Below, in pieces: positions 44,534 to 53,001 of a stretch of 64,000 nt of DNA. Made by a program: the position numbers and the translations under genes. Source of the stretch: Bacillus canaveralius (GTDB lineage: Bacteria; Bacillota; Bacilli; Bacillales; Cytobacillaceae); the NCBI RefSeq assembly GCF_002860125.1, contig NZ_PGVA01000001.1, positions 148,018-212,017 on the forward strand, given 5' to 3'. A model generated the notes under the pieces. The model saw only the letters and a list, made by a program, of their open reading frames with translations. It had not been told where the DNA came from and searched no databases. Within the stretch, counting starts at the first letter, position 1. Every line of letters starts with the position of its first letter.

Positions 44534-45616
44534 ATGCAGGCAAAAGCTTTAACAAAAGATAAATCGGGACATCCGGTCGGTAACGCATTTGCGTCCCATT
44601 TTGCCAAATCGATGTTTTTAGCTGTAAGTGCAATTGTCTTACTATCTTTTATCGGAACGAGAATGTTTACTCATATTGATTTAAATCTTTACGGATATAT
44701 GGTTGGAACAATCGTATTCATCGGGGGATTCTTTTATCGGTTTATCGCCTGGGGAGAGCGGCCGCCTACAAAAATTTTCATTAAAAAGGGAATAAAGCTG
44801 CTGTTTCGAAAGTCGACCCCGAAAACTTCTGTAGAACATCTTGCTACGTACCGGTTTATTTGGAACCGCGGGATTTACCGCTGGACCCAGCATATGCTGA
44901 TCGGCTGGGGCTGCGTCCTTGCTTGCCTGGTCACTTTCCCGCTCGTGTTTGGCGGAATGTATTTCACCATGCCGGAGAACGGTTATTACACGGTTGTCGC
45001 CATGGGCTTGGATGTAATGACGGTTAAAGCGGATGGGGTAATAGCCTGGCTTTCCTACAACGCATTGAATATTTCAGCGATCATGGTCATCACGGGAGTA
45101 TGCATGGCGCTCTACCGCCGCTTAAAGAATATGCAGGCAAGAGCGGAACAAACCTTCCTGTACGATTTCCTGCCGCTGTATATGCTGCTTTTAATAAGTG
45201 TCACAGGCTTGGCGCTTACTTTTATGAACGTATTTTTACACGGCTGGGGGCAGCCGGTCATGTCCTTGATTCACCAATATTCAGTGATTGTTACATTGAT
45301 TTATCTTCCGTTCGGGAAGCTCGCTCATATTCCGTTCCGGCCGTTAAGTGTTTTTGCCCGGAACTACCGGGAGCATTATGCCGAGCAGTCGATGAAAGAA
45401 TGCAAGGTTTGTGGTGACGGATTCGTATCAACTGAACAATCTAATGATGTTATTTCTGTGCTAGGTATAAATGAAATGAGTTTTCAACAAAAAGAAGGCT
45501 TCCATCTCGCAGAGCTTTGCCTTCCATGCCGGAGAAAATACCGGATTGCTCAATTTTCAGGAATAGCCACCCACGAGATAAAAGTTAAGGAGGCCAACCA
45601 GAATGCAAAGGGATAA
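44534..45616 (+). CDS. Nitrate reductase operon: b-type cytochrome-like membrane subunit with C-terminal Cys-pair domain
   Basis: A 360-residue membrane protein; ATG follows AATAAGGAGGAACG. About seven helices are visible, starting at FAKSMFLAVSAIVLLSF. Membrane histidines that could bind heme b include TQHMLIGWG, MNVFLHGWG, SLIHQYSV and FGKLAHIPF, resembling NarI/heterodisulfide-reductase-type cytochromes. The last 100 residues are soluble and contain two Cys pairs (CKVCGDGF and LCLPCRRKY), a likely zinc or Fe(Cys)4 site. It should take electrons from quinol and pass them to the Fe-S subunits downstream. It overlaps the catalytic subunit gene by 14 bases. Databases may label similar proteins loosely; heme binding is inferred. 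Confidence 0.7.
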   Translation: MQAKALTKDKSGHPVGNAFASHFAKSMFLAVSAIVLLSFIGTRMFTHIDLNLYGYMVGTIVFIGGFFYRFIAWGERPPTKIFIKKGIKLLFRKSTPKTSVEHLATYRFIWNRGIYRWTQHMLIGWGCVLACLVTFPLVFGGMYFTMPENGYYTVVAMGLDVMTVKADGVIAWLSYNALNISAIMVITGVCMALYRRLKNMQARAEQTFLYDFLPLYMLLLISVTGLALTFMNVFLHGWGQPVMSLIHQYSVIVTLIYLPFGKLAHIPFRPLSVFARNYREHYAEQSMKECKVCGDGFVSTEQSNDVISVLGINEMSFQQKEGFHLAELCLPCRRKYRIAQFSGIATHEIKVKEANQNAKG

Positions 45617-47771
45617 ATTCTTCAGAGACATAGAAAATGCGAAGCATCCAAATGAAACACTTGTCCCAACACATTGCAGCTATTGCGCCATGCAGTGCGG
45701 AATGAACCTGCGTGTAGATACAACAACGAATAAAATTATCGGGGTTGAACCTCGCTACGATTGGCCTGTAACTTTAGGGAAAATGTGTCCGAAAGGGGTT
45801 ACGGCGTATCAGCAAGTCAATCATCCAGACCGTATCCTCAAGCCGCTAATCCGCGATGACGCTTCTTTAAAAGGAACAAAACAAGGTTTCCGTGAAGCGA
45901 CCTGGGATGAGGCGTACGACCTGGTCGTCAAAAAGTTTAAAGAGCTTCAGCAAAATTACGGAAAAGATAGCGTTTCCGTTTACGGCGGCGTTTCCATGAC
46001 AAATGAAAAGTGTTATTTAACAGGAAAATTTGCCCGCGTAGCACTCCAAACGAGATATATCGATTATAATGGACGTTTTTGTATGGCAAGTGCGGCGGGT
46101 GGCTTAAATTGTTCATTGGGTATTGATAGAGGCTCGACAGTTCCCTGGACAGATGTTCATGAAACAGATTGTCTATTCCTTGCCGGCAGCAACACAGCGG
46201 AGTGCCATCCAACTTCGATGTTCCGTATTTGGAATGTACAGGAGCGGGGCGGTTACCTGATTATTGCGGACCCGCGCGAAACGCCGATTGCCAGAAGAGC
46301 GGATGTTCATCTAGACCTTAGACCGGGTACAGATTTGGCTCTGGCGAACGGAATCTTAAATCTACTTATCCAAAACGGCCATGTTGATGAACAATTTGTG
46401 AACAATCATACAAACGGCTTCGAAGAAATGAAGCAAGTAGTTAAAGAATTTACGCCAGAATATACAAGCCAAATCACTGGAGTGGCTCCTGAAAAAATCA
46501 TCCGCGCTGCCGAACTGTACGGAAAAGCACCGAATGCCATCGTCATGTTTGCAAGAGGAATCGAGCAGCAAATTAAAGGAGTAGAAAACGTTTCTGCTTA
46601 TATCAATATGGCACTTGTTACTGGTAAAATTGGCCGCCCGAAATCCGGAGTTGCTACAATCACAGGACAGGGAAACGGGCAGGGCGGACGTGAACACGGA
46701 CAAAAAGCTGATGCACTACCAGGCTACCGTAAAATTACCAATCCGCAGCACGTAAAGGAAGTTTCAGCGGTCTGGGGCATTGAACCGGAAGAAATGCCGA
46801 AACCGGGAGTTTCAGCATATGAAATGTTTGAGCTGATGGAACAGAAAACAATTCGCGCACTTTATCTTCTTTGCTCGAACCCTGCTGTATCTGCACCTAA
46901 CCTTAATTATGTAAGGAAGCAAATGAAAAATCTTGATTTCATGGTATGTGTTGACTTTTATCTTTCTGAATCGGCTGAATTCGCTGATGTCATCCTTCCA
47001 ACGACAACATGGGCTGAAGATGAAGGAACGACCACGAATGTAGAAGGCCGTATCATCAAAATCAACAAAGCTCAAATGCCATTAGGCGAATCAAAGCCTG
47101 ACTGGCAAATTCAAGTAGAACTCGCTGAGCGCATGGGACGCGGAAAATACTTTTCACATTTAAAAACTGCCAGGGACGTTTTTGATGAACTGCGCTTAGC
47201 ATCCAAAGGCGGAACTGCTGATTATTACGGAGTAACCTGGGAAAAGATCGAGAAGCAAAATGGCGTGTTCTGGCCATGTAAAGATGAAAATGATCCTGGA
47301 ACACCTCACCTGTTTCTTGATAAAAAATTCTATCATGCTGATGGCAAAGCGAAAATAATGGCATTGCCTTATAGGCCGCCAGCAGAGGAACCGGATCAGG
47401 AGTACCCGCTGCGCTTAACAACGGGCCGCGTTGTTTATCACTATTTATCCGGTAACCAGACAAGAAGAATCCAATTCTTGCGCGATATGTCTCCTGAACC
47501 TTTTGTTGAGGTTCACCCGGAGACTGCCGCTAAATATAACATCAATCATGAAGAAAAGGTACGCCTGTTCACTCGCCGGGGTGAAAGCTTCTATAAAGTA
47601 AAAATAACAGAGGCTATTCGTAAAGATACGGTATTTGTCCCATATCACTGGGGTCATGACCAATCGATTAATCTCCTAACGATTCCGGCTCTGGATCCGA
47701 CGTCGCGGATGCCTGAATTTAAAGCGTGCGCTGCCCAGATCGAAAAATCGGAACTAAAGAAGGTGCAATAA
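45603..47771 (+). CDS. Molybdopterin nitrate reductase catalytic subunit (NasA/NarB type)
   Basis: 722 residues. An N-terminal [4Fe-4S] motif CSYCAMQC (Cys25, 28, 32) with the fourth ligand Cys62 (GKMCPKG), then the bis-MGD domain with the probable Mo ligand Cys160 in NGRFCMASAA, FLAGSNTAECHP, GQGNGQGGREHGQKAD and the C-terminal MGD-binding domain LRLTTGRVVYHYLSGNQTRR (20). This pattern is that of NasA/NarB assimilatory-type nitrate reductases rather than NarG (Asp ligand). There is no Tat signal. NarK, an NreA-like nitrate sensor and NreC-like regulator in the same cluster support nitrate as substrate. Unlike assimilatory clusters no nitrite reductase is present. Specificity for nitrate is inferred. 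Confidence 0.85.
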   Translation: MQRDKFFRDIENAKHPNETLVPTHCSYCAMQCGMNLRVDTTTNKIIGVEPRYDWPVTLGKMCPKGVTAYQQVNHPDRILKPLIRDDASLKGTKQGFREATWDEAYDLVVKKFKELQQNYGKDSVSVYGGVSMTNEKCYLTGKFARVALQTRYIDYNGRFCMASAAGGLNCSLGIDRGSTVPWTDVHETDCLFLAGSNTAECHPTSMFRIWNVQERGGYLIIADPRETPIARRADVHLDLRPGTDLALANGILNLLIQNGHVDEQFVNNHTNGFEEMKQVVKEFTPEYTSQITGVAPEKIIRAAELYGKAPNAIVMFARGIEQQIKGVENVSAYINMALVTGKIGRPKSGVATITGQGNGQGGREHGQKADALPGYRKITNPQHVKEVSAVWGIEPEEMPKPGVSAYEMFELMEQKTIRALYLLCSNPAVSAPNLNYVRKQMKNLDFMVCVDFYLSESAEFADVILPTTTWAEDEGTTTNVEGRIIKINKAQMPLGESKPDWQIQVELAERMGRGKYFSHLKTARDVFDELRLASKGGTADYYGVTWEKIEKQNGVFWPCKDENDPGTPHLFLDKKFYHADGKAKIMALPYRPPAEEPDQEYPLRLTTGRVVYHYLSGNQTRRIQFLRDMSPEPFVEVHPETAAKYNINHEEKVRLFTRRGESFYKVKITEAIRKDTVFVPYHWGHDQSINLLTIPALDPTSRMPEFKACAAQIEKSELKKVQ

Positions 47772-48332
47772 ATGAAAAAGAGGCTTTATATCGAACTGGA
47801 AAACTGCATAGGATGCCGTTCCTGTCTGGCAGCGTGTACACAGTGCGGGGGACATGAAGAACGGAACCGAAACTATGTGTATGATGTGAATCCGCTTGTT
47901 GACAGACAGACGATGCCTCTGATGTGCCTTCATTGTGTCAATCCGGCATGCGCAAGGAGTTGTCCGGCGCAAGCGATCCAGATTCATGAAACAGGTGCGG
48001 TGTTGTCGGCGCTTGTCGAAAAATGCATCGGCTGCCAGAACTGTACGATTGCCTGTCCTTATGGCATCCCGAAATTCGACACGGAACAAAATTTAATGTA
48101 CAAATGCGACTTATGTATAGACCGGTCGAAGGACGGTATTCCGCCTATGTGTGCAAGTGTATGTCCAACCAATACGCTGCAATGGCTGACAGAGGAAGAA
48201 ATCGAAAATAAGCAAAAGCAATATAATCTCGACAATGATAAATGGGTTACAAGCATGCCTTATCTCGAAAGCGAAACAAATGTCAAAGTAAACCTCCCTG
48301 GTATCCTTCAGGGAACAACAAAGCTGTATTAG
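47772..48332 (+). CDS. Four-cluster [4Fe-4S] electron transfer subunit (DmsB/NrfC type)
   Basis: 186 residues starting immediately after the catalytic subunit stop. Four cysteine motifs are visible: CIGCRSCLAAC, CLHCVNPACARSC, CIGCQNCTIAC and CDLCIDRSKDGIPPMCASVC (20), enough for four [4Fe-4S] clusters as in DmsB/NrfC/PhsB subunits. No signal peptide is present, so it should sit on the cytoplasmic side unless co-exported. It likely wires the membrane cytochrome to the molybdenum subunit. Confidence 0.88.
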   Translation: MKKRLYIELENCIGCRSCLAACTQCGGHEERNRNYVYDVNPLVDRQTMPLMCLHCVNPACARSCPAQAIQIHETGAVLSALVEKCIGCQNCTIACPYGIPKFDTEQNLMYKCDLCIDRSKDGIPPMCASVCPTNTLQWLTEEEIENKQKQYNLDNDKWVTSMPYLESETNVKVNLPGILQGTTKLY

Positions 48333-48343
48333 GAGGGATGGTT

Positions 48344-48868
48344 ATGACGGAGAAAAACAATAAAATCCCCTTTAATGAAGATAATTACACTCACAATATT
48401 CATCGCAACAATGAACGCAAGCTTGATAGGCGGGGTTTTATGAAAACATTGGTCGGGGCAGCCGGAGTATTTGCGGTCTCGTCCCTGCCATGGGGAGCTG
48501 TTGCCGCTAAAGAACTGATGGGTCTAGGTGAAAAGGAGTATCCTCAGCAAAAAATTACGGAAGTTAAATCGCTCGCTATCGGGGATGCAGTCGATTTCAA
48601 GTTTCCTGGTGAACATGATGATGCAATTCTGATCAGGCTCTCAGACGAGAAATATGTTGCTTACCAAAATGCCTGTACCCACCTTCGTTGTCCAGTGTTC
48701 TGGGTGAAAGAAGAAGGCGAAATGGTCTGTCCTTGCCATCATGGAAAATTTGATGTCCAGACAGGTGCTCCAACAGCAGGCCCGCCCCGCCGACCGCTGC
48801 CGGAAATACAAGTAAAAGTAGAAGACGGGGCAATTTACGCAATAAGGGTGAAACGTTATGAAACATAG
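48344..48868 (+). CDS. Rieske [2Fe-2S] protein with Tat signal
   Basis: ATG at 48344 follows AGGAGGGATG; an ATG at 48242 lies within the previous gene. 174 residues. A twin-arginine signal is clear (LDRRGFMKTLVG, Arg29/Arg30, then AAGVFAVSSLPWGAVAA). The Rieske site is complete: CTHLRC (Cys111, His113) and CPCHHG (Cys129, His132), with Cys116 and Cys131 placed for the stabilising disulfide. A high-potential cluster outside the membrane next to a nitrate reductase is unusual. It resembles cytochrome bc1/b6f or arsenite oxidase small subunits. The next gene overlaps its stop. Confidence 0.9.
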   Translation: MTEKNNKIPFNEDNYTHNIHRNNERKLDRRGFMKTLVGAAGVFAVSSLPWGAVAAKELMGLGEKEYPQQKITEVKSLAIGDAVDFKFPGEHDDAILIRLSDEKYVAYQNACTHLRCPVFWVKEEGEMVCPCHHGKFDVQTGAPTAGPPRRPLPEIQVKVEDGAIYAIRVKRYET

Positions 48869-49058
48869 TTATCTCATGTTTGGTATTCTGTGTGCGATCT
48901 TAATGTTAAATATTATTTTTACCCAGTACATGGTACATCAGTATTTTTTTGAAAACTATCGGACTGCGATCGTTTTCGGGGCATTGAACATCATCTTGTT
49001 TCCGGTTGCGATTCTGGTATACAAGAAAGATCAAAAAGCGCAAAGGCGTGAAAGCTGA
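48858..49058 (+). CDS. Small two-helix membrane protein of the nitrate reductase operon
   Basis: 66 residues with two membrane helices (LMFGILCAILMLNIIFTQYM and TAIVFGALNIILFPVAILVY) and a basic C-terminus. Its start overlaps the Rieske stop and its stop overlaps the next start, so it is translationally coupled on both sides. It may be a structural membrane subunit of the complex. No homologous family is recognised. Confidence 0.75.
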   Translation: MKHSYLMFGILCAILMLNIIFTQYMVHQYFFENYRTAIVFGALNIILFPVAILVYKKDQKAQRRES

Positions 49059-49372
49059 TGAACAACGAAACGTATTTGGACTTTTGTTTTATCAGGGAAG
49101 AACTGGGGGGCTTTGCTTCCGATATCGATGAGCTTCTTAAGCAGATTTTCACCGGAGCTTGCCTCAATTGGTATTTGGAAGAAAAAATTACAGATGGTAC
49201 AGAAATTGTCATTGCAGAAGTTAAAGGGATGAGCCGCTGGCGTTCAGAGGACGAAGTGCAGCAATTCCTTGAAGACAATGCCGGCGAACGATTTTGGAAT
49301 TACTTGCAGGGATATAAAATGTACATTTATCCTGCAACAATGAGAGGGTGCAGCAGCTGTGCAACACATTAA
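49058..49372 (+). CDS. Unknown protein of the nitrate reductase operon (104 residues, C-terminal Cys pair)
   Basis: A soluble acidic protein, ATG overlapping the previous stop. It is mostly alpha/beta by composition (FCFIREELGGFASDIDELLK at residues 9-28, DGTEIVIAEVKGMSRWRSED at 46-65) and ends in RGCSSCATH, a CxxC motif three residues from the C-terminus. It has no match I can name. In operons of this kind such proteins are often enzyme-specific maturation factors; the missing NarJ/TorD-type chaperone makes that a reasonable but unproven guess. Confidence 0.7.
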   Translation: MNNETYLDFCFIREELGGFASDIDELLKQIFTGACLNWYLEEKITDGTEIVIAEVKGMSRWRSEDEVQQFLEDNAGERFWNYLQGYKMYIYPATMRGCSSCATH

Positions 49373-49634
49373 TCTGGAGGAATTAAGACGATTTGTTTCG
49401 GTTCCCGTAGCTGTGGGCATCCAGGATGATCAGGGCGATGAAAAAGCTCCTTTTATCCGTAAAACAATCCAAAAAATCGAAATCTGTCCTGACGAGACCC
49501 ACTTGCGAATTTATTTTGACAGCTTTCATTTCTTTGCTGTCCCGTTAACAGCTAATGTTATCCAAACAGAGCAGGAGTGGTCGGCATTTGATCGGGAAAG
49601 TGGACTTTATTATTTATTAAAGAAGGGTGTGTAA
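49359..49634 (+). CDS. Unknown protein of the nitrate reductase operon (91 residues)
   Basis: A small soluble protein overlapping the previous gene by 14 bases (MQHINLEELRRFVSVPVAVG..., in short LEELRRFVSVPVAVG, later TIQKIEICPDETHLRIYFDS and FHFFAVPLTANVI). It appears rich in beta strands and has no catalytic motif. Position between the complex and NarK suggests an accessory role. No family recognised. Confidence 0.7.
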   Translation: MQHINLEELRRFVSVPVAVGIQDDQGDEKAPFIRKTIQKIEICPDETHLRIYFDSFHFFAVPLTANVIQTEQEWSAFDRESGLYYLLKKGV

Positions 49635-49639
49635 ATCAC

Positions 49640-50950
49640 ATGGCAAAAGATAAACGGATTACGTATTGGAATCCAGAGGATGAATCGTTTTGGCAATCTG
49701 AAGGCAAGAAACATGCGAGCAGGAACTTATGGATTTCGGTTCCTTCACTAATGCTGGCCTTTATCGTTTGGCAAATCTGGTCGGTGGTTGCAGTGCGCTT
49801 GAATGATATTGGATTTGTATTTACCGATGAACAACTGTTTACGTTGGCGGCGATTCCAGGGCTTGTCGGGGCGACTTTAAGATTCTTTTACACGTTTGCC
49901 GTCGGGAAGTTCGGCGGCCGAAACTGGACTGTCATTTCAACGGCAGTTCTCGTGATTCCGGCAATCGGGATTGGAATGGCCGTACAAAATCCGGAAACAC
50001 CGTATTCAGTCATGCTTTTGCTTGCCGCTCTTTGTGGTCTTGGCGGTGGCAGCTTCTCATCTTCATTGGCGAACATCAGCTTCTTTTTTCCGAAAAAGGA
50101 AAAAGGGACGGCACTTGGAATTAACGGCGGTTTAGGAAATATGGGGGTTTCGGTCGTCCAATTTGTAACTCCGCTTATTATCGCAGCAGGAACATTTGCG
50201 ATGGTAGGAGATGGCCAGGTAATCGCAAATGGCCAAACGATCTGGCTGCAGAACGCTGCATTTATTTGGGTGATCCCGATTGTGATTATGACCGTAGCAG
50301 CATATTTTGGAATGGATAACTTGCCTAACGCCACTCAATCTGTAGCAGATCAATTTATCATCGTAAAAAGAAAGCACACTTGGATTATGACATGGCTTTA
50401 TGTAGCAACTTTTGGATCTTTCATCGGTTACGCTGCCGCATTTCCGTTATTACTAAAATCGCAATTTCCAGAGCATATTTCGCTCGCTTTCCTGGGAGCC
50501 TTTCTGGCAGCGGCAGCCCGCCCTATTGGAGGATGGATCTCTGATAAGCTCGGCGGTGCACTTGTTACATCATGGGTATTCGTTTTTATGACAGCCGGTG
50601 CATTGGGAGTGATCTATTTTACAAACGCAAAACAATTCGCAGGATTTTTAATGTCGTTTCTCATCTTGTTTATCGCGTCGGGAATTGGATCAGGATCAAC
50701 TTTTCAGATGATTCCAGCTATATTCCCTGTTAAAGAAGCTGCGCCGGTTCTCGGTTTTACAGCAGCCTTTGCAGCATACGGTTCGTTTTTTATCCCGCAA
50801 TTGTTTGGATGGAGTGTTAACACAACTGGGACTCCGGTAACAGCATTGTATTTCTTTATCGGATTTTACGTGATATCTTTTGGGCTAAACTGGTATTACT
50901 ATCAAAGAAAAAATGCAACAAAGAAAACGCAAATTGCACCAGCATCTTAA
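49640..50950 (+). CDS. narK: Nitrate/nitrite transporter (NarK/NasA family MFS)
   Basis: 436 residues and twelve membrane helices. The nitrate-porter signature is present twice: GLGGGSFSSSLANISFFFPK (20 residues) with GTALGINGGLGNMG, and in the second half GIGSGSTFQMIPAIF. The conserved Arg in GATLRFFYTFAVGKFGGRNW and AAARPIGGWISDKLGG fit substrate binding. It imports nitrate and/or exports nitrite, which implies that nitrate reduction happens on the cytoplasmic side. It is the last gene of the reductase operon, 5 bases after the upstream stop. Confidence 0.93.
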   Translation: MAKDKRITYWNPEDESFWQSEGKKHASRNLWISVPSLMLAFIVWQIWSVVAVRLNDIGFVFTDEQLFTLAAIPGLVGATLRFFYTFAVGKFGGRNWTVISTAVLVIPAIGIGMAVQNPETPYSVMLLLAALCGLGGGSFSSSLANISFFFPKKEKGTALGINGGLGNMGVSVVQFVTPLIIAAGTFAMVGDGQVIANGQTIWLQNAAFIWVIPIVIMTVAAYFGMDNLPNATQSVADQFIIVKRKHTWIMTWLYVATFGSFIGYAAAFPLLLKSQFPEHISLAFLGAFLAAAARPIGGWISDKLGGALVTSWVFVFMTAGALGVIYFTNAKQFAGFLMSFLILFIASGIGSGSTFQMIPAIFPVKEAAPVLGFTAAFAAYGSFFIPQLFGWSVNTTGTPVTALYFFIGFYVISFGLNWYYYQRKNATKKTQIAPAS

Positions 50951-51040
50951 CAATCACAAGCCGGTCCCGAGCTAAAACACAGGGGCCGGCAATTCCCTTA
51001 CAAATTTTAAGGTCCCAGTCAAGGCGGAAGGAGAAGCGAA

Positions 51041-51688
51041 ATGGCGATTTCACCAGCACAAAATATAAGTTCTTATATTATTCAATCCCAGGAAGAAGAA
51101 ATTAAGAGAATAGCTTTTGAACTTCATGAGGGCGTTGGCCAAACATTATATAGTCTTTATACCGGCTTGCAATTTCTTGAAAGTGGTGTGGAACAGCCTG
51201 CCGCTAAAAGTTATTTAAGAGATATGGCTTTAGTGCTCGAAAAAACAATTCAGGAAGTAAGGCTGCTTTCGGTTGAGCTTCACCCCCCGACCTTAACAAC
51301 ATTAGGTTTGCTTCCCGCTATCAAAAGCTATATAAAGCTGTACACTTCTACCTTCGGAATCGAAGTTAAGCTTGAAAACAAAGGTGCTGAGAAGCCAATT
51401 GCTGAACATAACAGTATTGCCCTCTTTCGCGTGTGCCAGGAAGCGCTGGGGAATATTGCTAAATATGCAGATACATCGAATGCAAGGCTTTCATTTATTT
51501 GGGAACCAGTTTCATTAAAAATTGAAATCAGCGACGCTGGCAAAGGATTCGATGTCAAGAAAGCAATCAATCAATCATCAGGACTGGCAGCCATGCATGA
51601 GCGAATGATACTAGCGGGCGGACAATGTCATATTTCCTCGGCAATCGGGAAGGGAACAACGATTCGAATTTCCTTGCCTTTAACTTAA
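51041..51688 (+). CDS. Sensorless NarL-class histidine kinase
   Basis: 215 residues, ATG after GGAAGGAGAAG. It consists almost only of a HisKA_3 dimerisation domain (RIAFELHEGVGQTLYSLYTG, His29) and an HATPase domain (CQEALGNIAKYA, DAGKGFDV, GKGTTIRISLP). There is no membrane helix and no PAS or GAF domain. It resembles the C-terminal half of the kinase at 53002. It may act on the NreC-like regulator as phosphatase or kinase, perhaps in a hetero-oligomer with NreA-like protein. Spacing of 90 bases from narK and a terminator after it make it either the operon's end or a separate unit. Confidence 0.82.
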   Translation: MAISPAQNISSYIIQSQEEEIKRIAFELHEGVGQTLYSLYTGLQFLESGVEQPAAKSYLRDMALVLEKTIQEVRLLSVELHPPTLTTLGLLPAIKSYIKLYTSTFGIEVKLENKGAEKPIAEHNSIALFRVCQEALGNIAKYADTSNARLSFIWEPVSLKIEISDAGKGFDVKKAINQSSGLAAMHERMILAGGQCHISSAIGKGTTIRISLPLT

Positions 51689-51748
51689 CGATAATTTTCA
51701 CTATATTGACATTGTATAGCATGAATAATGATTATGAGCCGTTTCCAG

Positions 51749-51780
51749 AAAGCATGACTTGAAAAAAGTGATGCTTTTTC
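51749..51780 (+). terminator. Terminator between the sensorless kinase and the NreC-like regulator
   Basis: AAGCATGACTT pairs with AAGTGATGCTT (one mismatch) followed by TTTT; it separates the reductase transcript from the regulatory genes. TTGACA at about 51706-51712 is a possible upstream -35 element. Confidence 0.6.
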
Positions 51781-51861
51781 ATACGCGTATTTTTCATGAA
51801 AAGGAAAAAAGGCATGTTAAAATAGGAGTAACAAAATAAATAAAAAAGGGGGGAAAGTCTC

Positions 51862-52515
51862 TTGTTAAAAATTTTGCTCGTTGATGATCATGCGGTCGTA
51901 AGAATGGGATTGAGTATGCTTTTAAACAACCATCCAGATATGCATGTGGTTGGGGAAGCCTCCGAAGGAAATGAAGGGATCAAAAAGGCCCTCCAGCTTA
52001 AACCGGATGTTGTTATTATGGATTTAAGCATGCCTCATGGAAAAGACGGGCTTTCCGCAACGACTGAACTGAAGAAACAAATGCCCGATATCGCCATCTT
52101 AATTTTAACGATGCATGACGACGAAGAGTATCTATTTAGAGCGATCCAGGCAGGTGCCTCAGGCTGTATTTTAAAAAGTGCTCCCCACGAAGAGCTGCTT
52201 GCTGCGATTGAATCAGTGGCGAAGGGGGAGGCCTATCTCCATCCGTCGGCTACAAAGAGGCTGATGGAAGAGTATTTAGGCAATATGAAGCAGGGAAATG
52301 CTGATACGTATAGTCTGCTTTCCGACCGGGAGAGGGAAGTTTTAACGTTAATCGCCAAAGGATTCTCCAATAAAGAAATCGCTGAAAAATTGGTTATCAG
52401 TGTAAAAACGGTGGAAACGCACAAAGGCAATTTAATGGAGAAGCTCCAAATGAAGACAAGGCCCGAATTAGTGGCTTACGCTTTAAAAAAGGGGTTACTC
52501 GGATATGGGATGTAA
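51862..52515 (+). CDS. nreC: NreC/NarL-type response regulator
   Basis: TTG start after AAAAGGGGGGAAAG. 217 residues: receiver domain with Asp8/Asp9 and phospho-acceptor Asp54 (VVIMDLSMP), Thr/Lys switch (ILTMHDDE, CILKSAP), then a LuxR-type helix-turn-helix (LSDREREVLTLIAKGFSNKE, VISVKTVETHKGNLMEKLQM). NarL-family regulators of this kind activate nitrate respiration genes. It heads a run with an NreA-like GAF protein and a PAS kinase. Its likely targets are the inverted repeats at 44421-44455. Confidence 0.85.
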   Translation: MLKILLVDDHAVVRMGLSMLLNNHPDMHVVGEASEGNEGIKKALQLKPDVVIMDLSMPHGKDGLSATTELKKQMPDIAILILTMHDDEEYLFRAIQAGASGCILKSAPHEELLAAIESVAKGEAYLHPSATKRLMEEYLGNMKQGNADTYSLLSDREREVLTLIAKGFSNKEIAEKLVISVKTVETHKGNLMEKLQMKTRPELVAYALKKGLLGYGM

Positions 52516-52530
52516 AGGAAACGAAAAAAT

Positions 52531-52983
52531 ATGACAGAATTAAATAAGTGTCAGCCGGTCGTTCAAGCATGTGATGAAATACTCAAGCAAACAGCCTGCG
52601 ACTTTGTTGGTATAGCCCTGCAAAGTGACAGCGGGCCGGAAGTCAGGTGGCATTATGCCGCCGGAAACCGTAATGATAAATATAAAAGGATTACGCTGCG
52701 GTACGGAAAGGGAATTGCGGGCAGGGTTATTGCAACAGGAAGCCCGATGATGATTGAAGATTTCCCTAATGATATTCAGGGGAAGGCTCTCGAGTATCCG
52801 ATCTTGCTGGCTGAGAGCCTCGTCACATCTTTTGGTGTCCCGCTCAACATTAATGGAAAACCAAAGGGCGTACTGTTGATTGGCAGAAGAACAAAACAAC
52901 CCTTCACCGATCTAGAGATGCAGCAAACATTTGAGAATGCCCGCGATTTAGAAGAAATCTTAAATCGCTTAATGAATCTTTGA
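52531..52983 (+). CDS. nreA: NreA-like GAF-domain nitrate sensor
   Basis: 150 residues, a single GAF domain (DFVGIALQSDSGPEVRWHYA, LRYGKGIAGRVIATGSPMMI, GVPLNINGKPKGVLLIGRR), length equal to staphylococcal NreA, which binds nitrate and controls the NreB kinase. It lies 15 bases after the NreC-like gene and directly before a kinase gene. Nitrate binding is inferred from context, as GAF domains bind many ligands. Confidence 0.72.
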   Translation: MTELNKCQPVVQACDEILKQTACDFVGIALQSDSGPEVRWHYAAGNRNDKYKRITLRYGKGIAGRVIATGSPMMIEDFPNDIQGKALEYPILLAESLVTSFGVPLNINGKPKGVLLIGRRTKQPFTDLEMQQTFENARDLEEILNRLMNL

Positions 52984-53001
52984 GCAGGGGGATATTTATG
53001 A

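Noticed and set aside
45603..47771. NarG or NapA assignment for the catalytic subunit
   Set aside because: It is 722 residues with a Cys-type Mo-ligand motif and no Tat signal; NarG is about 1200 residues with Asp ligation, and NapA carries a Tat signal.
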